This document shows, piece after piece, positions 55,721-64,000 of a stretch of DNA of 64,000 nt. Position numbers and translations under genes: made by a program. The DNA comes from Heterocephalus glaber (Eukaryota; Chordata; Mammalia; Rodentia; Bathyergidae). Position 1 is the first letter of the stretch. Each line of letters starts with the position of its first letter. Under the pieces are notes generated by a model. It had not been told where the DNA came from and did not search any database. It saw only the letters and a program-made list of their open reading frames with translations. Location: assembly GCF_000247695.1 (NCBI RefSeq), contig NW_004624784.1, forward strand, positions 8,808,764 to 8,872,763. Direction: 5' to 3'.

Positions 55721-56124
55721 AGCTCCTCTTTCTACTGTGCATAAAATCCCCTACCAATGTAATACAAATGCAAGACAGGTTATTTGGGGCTATTTAAATC
55801 ATATCACTGCTAATCCTCACAATAATCCTACAAAGTTAGCATGAGAATCCCATAATATAGGTCAATGCAAGTAGTTGTGAAAACAAGAAAAAAAGCAAGA
55901 AAATGAAACAAGAAAAAGAAATCCCAGTGTTAGTGTGCAAAGACATAGAGCTGGCTCACCTGGAATAAGGCTCTATTTGCTCCCAGCTGTCCTCTGAGAA
56001 ACTGAATGACCACAGGGCTAGTGAATACCAGATATGGGATTCAGATCCAGGCTGCTCTGGCTCTAATGCTCATGTGTTTCCTGTCATCATCAGAGCCAGA
56101 TCTCACAAGCCTGGGCCTTCTGGT

Positions 56125-56126
<2 letters not shown>

Positions 56127-56171
<45 letters not shown>
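56127..56171. repeat. (CA)n microsatellite
   Basis: An uninterrupted CA run of about 44 bases in DRD2 intron 1. Confidence 0.95.
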
Positions 56172-56374
56172 CCCTACTGAGATGTGCAGCTGTAGTGGCA
56201 GCATTTAGAAACCAGGTGTCTGTAGAAACCATGCTGTCACCAGGAGCAAGGCATAGTCTCTGTATTTTCAAAAGTGGGAGAGTTCAAAAGGAGCCATCCA
56301 CACTTTCCCATCTGCCTGCCTGGCCACTACATATGCTAATGAGCTGGAGAAACAGAATCCCTAAGTGGCTGCCG

Positions 56375-57168
56375 GTCTGGCCCCAGCTCTGCCCACCTTT
56401 CCAACTGTGCAGCCTTGACTTGTAAACGCCCTGGTCAAGAAAAGTGCTATCCAAATGCTAGGCAAACAAAGATCTGTGCAGAAGCCCTCAGAGTCTTGGG
56501 AAACAGATCCTACAGCATATCACAGACTTTGAAAATCCAGACCTGTTTTGTTTATGCTCCAGCCTCCAGGGATAGCGGCTCCCACATATCCAAGGGCCTG
56601 GACTAAGAAAAGTGTAGGCAGAGTTCAGCAGATCCACTGTGCTGGGTGGCAACACCTGTTCCATCGTGCCCATGACCATGCCCACTGTGGCTGCCCTGGC
56701 AATTAAGCAGGCTCTGTCCTGCTCTTTCGAAGCCATGAAGTCCTCCTCTGTGGCTCTCTGGGCCTGGTTTCAGGTTTCCTGTAGAATCTGTTGTTTCTGG
56801 CATTTCCCTGCAGCCCATGATCCTGGGTATGAGTGCATGGAAGTGCCTGTGAGAACCAGAGTAAGAAAACATGGTTGCTATTCAAGCTTCCATATGACCT
56901 CTGGAAAAAAGAGAAGAAATGAAGGTACTGCTTGTCCCAGTGCTCACAGAGAGATGAGGCTGCCAGCTTGCAAACAGTATTTACCTCACATATATACACA
57001 GGCACACTGGCTCAGTGAGCAGTGAGGGCGAAGGTGGAGCCTGACAACTCTAGAGGGACATGAGGCAAAAGGAGAGAGACAGGGAAGTGGCGGGGGGTAT
57101 TCTGGGCCAGCAGCCAGCAGTCATTTCTGGCCCCAGCTCTGCCCACCTTTTCCAACTGTGTAGCCCTG
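56375..57168. repeat. Pair of 40-bp direct repeats
   Basis: 'tctggccccagctctgccc' and the following 20 bases occur at about 56376-56415 and again at 57126-57166, with one extra T and one C/T difference. They are separated by about 710 bp. Possibly MIR-derived words, but the identity is high. Confidence 0.75.
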
Positions 57169-60100
57169 AGCAAGTCCCTGTTCTCTTCTGGTCCTCTTTA
57201 ACAAATACAAATGGCTGCACTAGAGCATGTATAAGTCCTCGACCTCCAAATCCTAGATTCAGTCCTGTCATAGTGTAGTGTCCAGTCCTATCCATGCTGC
57301 AAAGCTAGGGGCTAAGGCCCTTCTGGTCTATCAGTCAGGGGACACTAGCCTGTGGTGGCTACTACTCCTATAAAGCAGAGTCAGTGGCTCTGAGCGGGGC
57401 CTAACAACAGAGAACATCCTCAGAAAAACATGGCACTAGGAAGTCATCCTCACTCTGAGAAGGAGTCAAGAAATAGGGAATTACTTGGTGAGTCACTGGG
57501 AATAACAAGCAGTGATACAGAAGACACAGAAGCCTATTATATACTTGTTGAGTCATGATGAAATAGTCCATAGGCCAGTAGAACACCTAAGCCCAGAGAA
57601 TAGCCTGGAACAATGGGTAAGAGGGTCTAGCCTCAACCAAGGGCAGGCCAGCCTTGAAAGCAACAAAACAGTGACTAGGTTTCCAGCACCCTAGCCCTGA
57701 TGAGCTGCAGCAGGAATCACTCCCCAAGTGCTAGAGACACCGTGGCTCTTCTGAGAATGCAGAGACTGCTGGCTCCCTCAGGATGCTCCCTACTCTGATA
57801 AGCCCAGGAGTCACTGCCACAAGGTGGGGGGATCTCAGTGATCAGGACTTGGCACTCCCTTGTCAGCAGTATTAGTAGCCTCTCTCCATTCCAGCCCCAG
57901 CCAAGGGAGAAGGAACTGGAAGAAAGAAGAACTAGATGGGGCTGATGTGCTAACTGTCCTCACCTAAGGGCAGAATCGAAGCAATCTGCTCAGTCCCTGT
58001 TCTTGCTCAAGCCCATTCTTGCTTCTGGGATCAAACTTCCCAAGGTGGGAAGAGTGAATATAAGAACAAGGTAGCTGTCCCTTGCTAGTTCTGAAGGAGC
58101 TGTGTTAATCCTGGCCTGTGAAGAGATGGAAGGAGACAGGAGGACACAAGAATGTGGAGTTCTTCCTCCCACTTCTGTCTTTATCCTCACTTTCTGGCCA
58201 GCCTGCACATGCTTACCACGTCCAGCACCCAAAGCTGTGGTTTTAGGTTTATGTCATCACCCTGCTCAAAATACCCTCAAAGAAGGAAAAAGTCCAGATT
58301 CTTTGTCTCTCTGCCTCCCACCTTCTTAAATGAAACCTTCTTCTCTTCTGCAGAAAGCCAAGACTCCCTCTGGGGCTGATCTATTTTGTGGCTTTTCCTA
58401 CTTTCACACTTTTTCCCATTCTCCCCATTCCCTCAACTTTGAATGTCCCCATTTCCCCCACCTGCCTCCATTCCTAGCTGTCCAAATCCTTTCAGCCTTT
58501 CCAGGGGCAAAGCCCACTTCCTGAAGGAGGCCTGCTCTGATCACTGAGCTCACTGGGACTTCTTCCTCTGCCATCCCATAGTCTGTCATGGGAAGATCGG
58601 GTGAGATGACACGGGAAAACTAAGGAACATCGTGGAGCCCTGGGGGAGGAGGGATCCTGAGATGCCTTGGGATGTTGGGCAAGGGGCTTGCCACTCTTCA
58701 GGTTTGACATGTCAAACATGTGTGCTGTGCACATGAGCTGTGATCTTCGAGTGTTCTTCCAATGAGAATAGATCATATAAGCCGAGGGCAGATTTTGAAA
58801 AGCATGATGCATCTTCCAGTGGAACATACAGTAGAGTAGCTGCTCAGTCAAACTTGTTGAATGAATAAAGGAGATGCTAGCAGAGCAGCAGGAATAATAC
58901 AAAGCTGTTCCCATCAAGATGGTGTTTTCCCTGAGAAGACCAATGGGGTGTTAGGTCAATATTTTAAGCTGAAATGTATTGAAGAGAGAACAGAGCTGGC
59001 TTTCATATCTGGCAAATGAATATGCTCAGACAAGTCAGATATGTGTTCTGAGAATGAAGCTAAACAGACTACCAGGGAAGAGAAAAGACAACCCAAAGTC
59101 AAAGCAAGAAAACTTGGGGTGGTGTTTAGCAAGCTAGGACTCATTCCTGTTAGAGGCAGAACTTATTGCACCTTGATCTCTCTTTAGACTGGCACCAGTC
59201 CTGTTCACTGCACTTGTCTCACTGCACATTACTGTCACTTTGCATTTTTATACATCTGTTCCCAGCACTGGACCTGGTAGCACCTGGCATCCCCTGTGCC
59301 TAAGAGTGAAACAGCAGGAGGGGGCCAGTATACCTGGTAGAGTGAGCCCCTTGCTATACGAGAATGTTTCACAACTTTCAATACTTCACAAGAAGACAGA
59401 AATGTGTGCTTTTTTTTGAAATCCCCTTATTTTTAAACACTGGCAACTAACTTATAACATGAGCCAAAGTGTTTCCCTTGGTCAGATCCAGCTTGTGCCC
59501 TCCGCTTACAGCATCCAAAGCACCAGAGCCAAACAAGCAGCCACAATATTATTGCACTTTTGAAAGTCCTCACAGCGACCATCTGACAAAGCAGCACAGG
59601 GTTATTGCTCCCTCTTTAAGAACCAAGGAAGATGGCCAAGAGAGGCTTATTGTTCAGCTAGTTAGTAGCAAAGGTAGTATCAGAATGCACATCTCAACAC
59701 TTTTTCTCGTAGGCACTTTCCTGAAATTCCACCTTGTCTCCAGGCCACAATGAAAAGCAGAGCCAAAGCAGTAGTTAGAACTGTCTGAGACCTATGGTCT
59801 TTGATAGTTGATCAGAGTAAGCATACCACTGAATCCTTACTTAATCTATAGGCAGAAGAGTTATAGGTCAATTAAACAGAGGTCTAACTCAAATCACCAA
59901 GCAGAGAGTCACAGCCCTCCATCAATTCTCAGGGTTGAGCCAATTTTCAGATGCAGAACCTCTTACTGAGGGGAGGCTGGATCTCCTTGGGGAAGAACCC
60001 CATTGTACTGCCATAATTTACAGTTAATCTTTCTCCCAGCTTTCCCCAAAGTTATCTCTGGCCTTTACTAGGGTGACTGTACATTGCAAAAAGAAAATAA

Positions 60101-61529
60101 TCAGACTTTTGGGGGGATAAATGGACAGTGGCTCAGAATGATACTAATTCCAGGAGAATCGAAGCATCACTGCAGTCCACCAGTTAGAGGAAGGACTTAA
60201 GGAAGTCAGGTGATCAATGGAGTTTTAGCTGGGGTCCTTCTCACAGTGAGTCAGCAAGACCCCATATCCACCCAGTGGTTATGCCTCTTGTACCACAATG
60301 TATAACTGAAATAGATATACTCAGTGACTTGCAGAATTCTCCATAGCACACAACCAGCAGGACTCCTTTGAGCTGTTCAGAACACGTATCTAAAATGTGG
60401 GTAAAGGGCAGCAGATCCACCTAAGCGTCATCTGACTCCAGGGGATAAAATTTGTTTATAGTTTGCCCTTCATAAGGTTTGCCCTATAAGATAGATGTTA
60501 ACAGGTAGAAAACTTTATAACATGGAAATGATTTCTATCCAGCAGAGAAGATAATGCCAAATTTTATGATCTTATTGAACTGGGAGACATTGTTGTCCTG
60601 GGAGTTTTGAATATAATTTAGCAAAAAGCCATATATTAGCAAAAAACCACACATGTCTGTATCTCTACCTATTCTTTCATGAACCCAGCTTTGTCATACC
60701 ACTAGTTCCCCCCCAATAATGAATTAAATCTTTGACATGTTTCAGAAGCTGGCTTTTTAGCCTTTTGGAAGACATTACTCTAATCATTTATAAGTATTAA
60801 AAGATAAACACTCATAGGAAAATCCAGCCCCTGGGGGACAGGAGGCCAAGTGAACCCCATTGCTCCCATCTTTTCTCCGCCCAACACATTGGACTCCTGC
60901 CCACCCAGCTATCCACACCTGGAGAGGCCTGTGGGATGGATGACCTGCACATCCTCCTCAGATGCCAGCACATGGCTCCAGATTCAACTTCTTTGTCTCT
61001 GGGCTGCCTGCAGAGTGAGAAGGGGCTGCCTTCAAACCTTCTCTGGGACATGGGCACTTCCCAGCAATCATGAGCCCAACAACCTATCCAGGAGTCAGAG
61101 ATGCAAATGCGGAGAAAGGCCAATGTTGTCTGGGCAGCCTAAGGGACCGGCAGATCTTTTGTGAACACAGCTCAGAAAACAAACACACAAGAAAGGCAGC
61201 AGCTGCCCAGAATTTCTCCTGTGGTTTGCATAAGATTCAATGAGCTTGTCTAATGCTTATTCCTAGCTTTCTTTATGGAGGAGCAGGGGTGGGGTTGGCG
61301 TGTGTATTCATGTGTGCACATATGTGTATGTGGGTACAAATGTGTACTGGGGGATGAGATAACACCTGCCCCTCCTGGTCAGCCCTCAGCTCCCTAGGGT
61401 CCAACTCAAGCTCCTCACATCTGGAAGCTCCCTGACCATGTGACATCCCAGCAGTGCAGTTCTCTGAACTCACCCTTGTTGTCTGCAGCCTCACTCTGCT
61501 CTTAGGCTGGTTATGTTATTAGGAATCAG

Positions 61530-61930
61530 AAGGCCGAGGTCCTCATTCTGGCTCTGCCTCTTGTTTGCTGTATGGCTTTAGACTAGTCATTTAATCTTTC
61601 CTTCTCTAAGCTCCAGTTTCACTTCCTATCAAATAAAAATAACAGGTGCTTTCTTACTTTGTGGGGCAATAAGCATCAGGTCTTAAATTCACATCCTGGC
61701 CCTATACACATAATGCCAATAGTAAAAAATATTGAGAAATCTATTTAATTGCTACTCTTTTAGCTCACATATGAAGTGGGGATGATACCAATAACAATAT
61801 CCTACACTATTGGGCTAGTTGTAAAGAGTGAATTATTGTAAAGATTAAATGAGATAAAATGTGATATATGTTGAGTGATTGATTATATTAATGCCTGGCC
61901 TACTATAAGCACTCAATAAATGTTAATTGT
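61530..61930 (+). repeat. Two adjacent MIR relics
   Basis: 'ggtcctcattctggctctgc', 'atggctttagactagtcatt', then a second set 'aaattcacatcctggccct', 'gagataaaatgtgatatatg' and 'ataagcactcaataaatgtt'. Ends approximate. Confidence 0.6.
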
Positions 61931-63002
61931 TTTAACTAAAAAATGTTTTAAAGCACTAGGATTCTTGTCAAATGAAATGTTTTGCAATTATGATTGCCTA
62001 TCTTCTTCTATTCTTCTCTGTTTCAGATGTGTTAGATGTGCCTCTTCAGATAGATTTTAAGCTTATGAAATCATTTAACAACTCTGTCTTGAATACCTTC
62101 AAAATGCTAGGAAGTATGAGTACCAAAATAAATGACATACTCCTTGTCTTCAGGGAGACTACAGTTTAGGGGGAGAATCAAATACCCAGGAATTAACATA
62201 TTAGATGCTAGAGATGCCAGCACATGTGAGGGTATTTGACCATGCTGATGGAATGAGCTTGTCATTCCCTCCGAAGGCAAGCCTAAGTCACATAATTTTT
62301 TTAATACTCTGTTCTTAGAGGAAAGTTTTACACACACTAGAAGGTCAGTGTATATGTCTTGGATAAGCATGAAGAATTGAGTAAACTTTCCTATTATCTA
62401 GAACATACAGAGTCCCCTTAGTAGGAGCAGGAGAGTAAGGGAATTAATATTTATAGAAAGGCTGAGACATGCGTACCGGGTAAGGCGTTTCTCATGGACA
62501 GTGGTGTGCTGGAGCTGATTGTGTGGGTCCTTCTTCCCACCTCCGCATTCAAAAACACAGGACTGGCAGCTTGGAATCTGATACAGTCTGCATATTTATA
62601 CAGTGAAACTGACAGGTGCTTCAAATCAGAGAATCGTTTTTTCTTTTTTTCTTGCAGAGCTGGTTGTTAAAACACTTACCATTATACAACTATCTGGATG
62701 GCTCACAATACTCTTTTATAGATGAGGAAATTAATGTTCAGAGTGATTAAGTGCTTTGTTCCAGATCAAAAAAAAAGACTTGAATTGTCTGACTCCCAAA
62801 GCCCTGGCTTTTCTCTCTGAAGCTTGTGGCCTGCCCTTTCCCCCAGGAGCTTGTCAGGAGTAGATTAGCACATCCTCTGTACCTTGTCCCAGCTGAAGGA
62901 GTGAGATGAAAAGCTTTACCTCTACTTGGTCTTTTTGTAAGACTGGGTGCTCTTCGGACCTAGGCCAACATCTGAGGGAACCTAATGTTACCTCCTTCAT
63001 TA

Positions 63003-63035
63003 TCTACTTTGGAACTTGATCCCCGGCACCAAAAA
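63003..63035 (+). repeat. 5'-truncated ID SINE tail
   Basis: 'acttgatccccggcacc' followed by an A-run looks like the B-box end and tail of an ID element. It is too short to be sure. Confidence 0.35.
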
Positions 63036-63470
63036 AAAAAAAAGAATTACAGCAAGATGCTCAATTTCACTAATCATCAGAGAAGTGTGAATCAAGACCA
63101 CCATGAGGGATCACCTCATACCATCAGGATTGTCAATACTGGAAAACAGAAAACAATCAGTGGTGCCACAAATGTGGAGAAATTAGAAACCTTGTGCACA
63201 GTCAGTGGCATTGTAAAATGATGCAACTGCTATGGAAAATAGTATGGAGATTTCTCAAAAAAGTAAAAAGAATTATCATACCATCCAGCAATCCTACTGG
63301 TAGGGATGTATCCAAAAGAGTTAGGAGAATAATTTATTCACATTTATAGCAAGATTATTCACAAGAGCAGAGGAAGAAGCAGCCCAAGTGTCCACTCACA
63401 TGTCCATGTGGTATGCAATTGATGGAATACTAATCAGTATTTAAAAAGAAGGAATTTCTAAGGGAATAGT
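63036..63470 (+). repeat. L1 LINE fragment (end of ORF2)
   Basis: 'gatgctcaatttcactaatc', 'caaagtgtg'-like text, 'catcaggattgtcaatactg', 'tggtgccacaaatgtggag' and 'tacagcaa...atcc' mark the terminal L1 ORF2 region. Frames are broken. Confidence 0.8.
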
Positions 63471-63479
63471 AGGTCCAGA

Positions 63480-64000
63480 AATAAAATAAACTTATGTATC
63501 TTGGGCAATTGATTTCCAACAAATAGGTCATGAACACATATAGAAAAGAACAGTCTTCTGAATAAATAATGTTGGAAAAACTGGCTATCCACATCCACAA
63601 GAATGAAATGGGACCCTTACTCCACTCCTACACAAGACCAAGCTCATGGGGGATTAGAGATTCAAATGAAGGACCTAAAACTGTAAATCTACTAGAAGAA
63701 ACATAGGGCAAAATCTACCAGACATTGATTTGAGCAATGAATTGTTGCATATGACTTGAAAAACACTGGCAAAAGAAGCAAAAATAGAACATAAAATTGC
63801 ATCAAACTAAAAAGCTTCTGAAGAGCAATGGAAACAAATAGCAGAATAAAGGGACCCCTCAAAGATTGGGACAAAGTATTTGTAAGACATACAACAGATA
63901 AGGGGCTTGCATCCAAAATATATAAGGAACCCAAATTTTTCAATAACAAGAAAACACATAACCCTGTTAATGATGGGCAAAGGACCTAAATCAATTATTC
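63480..64000 (+). repeat. L1 LINE fragment (earlier part of ORF2), runs off the window
   Basis: 'cttgggcaattgatttcca', 'ggaaaaactggctatccaca', 'gaatgaaatgggacccttac' and 'gggcaaagga' belong upstream of the 63036-63470 segment in an L1. This is therefore a separate or rearranged piece, continuing beyond 64000. Confidence 0.8.

Larger units (their letters stand above)
34966..64000 (-). other. DRD2 intron 1 (partial), non-coding first exon not in view
   Basis: 29 kb to the window end. No further DRD2 exon or CpG-island promoter matching DRD2 was recognised. The only strongly CpG-rich patch (40310-40680) lies in an L1. Content: ID SINEs (36413, 37822, 39324, 41228), LTR- or MER-like repeats (38184, 43044), L1 fragments, microsatellites, a B1-ID SINE (53176) and a candidate pseudogene (52001-52879). 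In human this intron is about 50 kb, so exon 1 probably lies past 64000. Confidence 0.75.

Noticed and set aside
28514..56171. CA repeats as CRISPR-like or other structured arrays
   Set aside because: Simple dinucleotide microsatellites in a mammalian genome.
56603..57025. Overlapping frames on both strands (128 and 89 aa) as a pseudogene
   Set aside because: No continuous protein-like frame beyond chance and no recognised family.

Overview
The window is mammalian nuclear DNA. It has two multi-exon genes with GT-AG introns, large introns and intergenic space, and many interspersed repeats (B1, ID-type tRNA-derived SINEs, B1-ID composites, MIR, L2, L1). The B1 and ID elements point to a rodent. 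The DRD2 protein agrees: it has residues I recall as rodent-typical, such as NNTDQNE in the second extracellular loop, RRRM at the end of the alternative exon, and AFMKILHC at the C-terminus. It lacks the one-residue-longer third-loop form I recall from mouse. The B1-ID composites suggest a non-murid rodent of the squirrel, beaver or dormouse kind. Species is not determined, and a beaver-like lineage is only a guess.

Layout: about 1.8 kb of upstream DNA; ANKK1 on the plus strand (eight coding exons, 1834-11765, polyadenylation signal at 12480); about 8.4 kb of intergenic DNA; then DRD2 on the minus strand. DRD2 has its polyadenylation signal at 20902-20907, its stop codon at 21945-21947, seven coding exons up to the ATG at 34932-34934, and an acceptor near 34965. 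From there to 64000 is DRD2 intron 1. The non-coding first exon and promoter are not recognisable and probably lie beyond the window. This convergent pair matches the mammalian NCAM1-TTC12-ANKK1-DRD2 neighbourhood.

Both genes look intact. The ANKK1 exons join to 2301 nt (766 aa) with kinase motifs and 12 ankyrin repeats. The DRD2 exons join to 1332 nt (443 aa, the D2 long form); skipping the 87-nt exon 6 gives the 414-aa short form. DRD2 is the Gi/o-coupled dopamine D2 receptor. ANKK1 is a RIP-family-like kinase with ankyrin repeats and a poorly defined role. Their relation here is physical linkage rather than a shared operon.

The most unusual non-genic signals are: (1) a 318-bp inverted duplication at about 98% identity between the two genes, one copy also carrying an extra 75-bp direct piece; (2) an old antisense-oriented L1 in DRD2 intron 1 in which about 400 bp has become very CpG-rich; (3) a coding-like but stop-interrupted minus-strand stretch at about 52001-52879, a candidate pseudogene; (4) young-looking ID SINEs with visible target-site duplications; (5) arginine in ANKK1 at the position equivalent to the human Taq1A E713K site.
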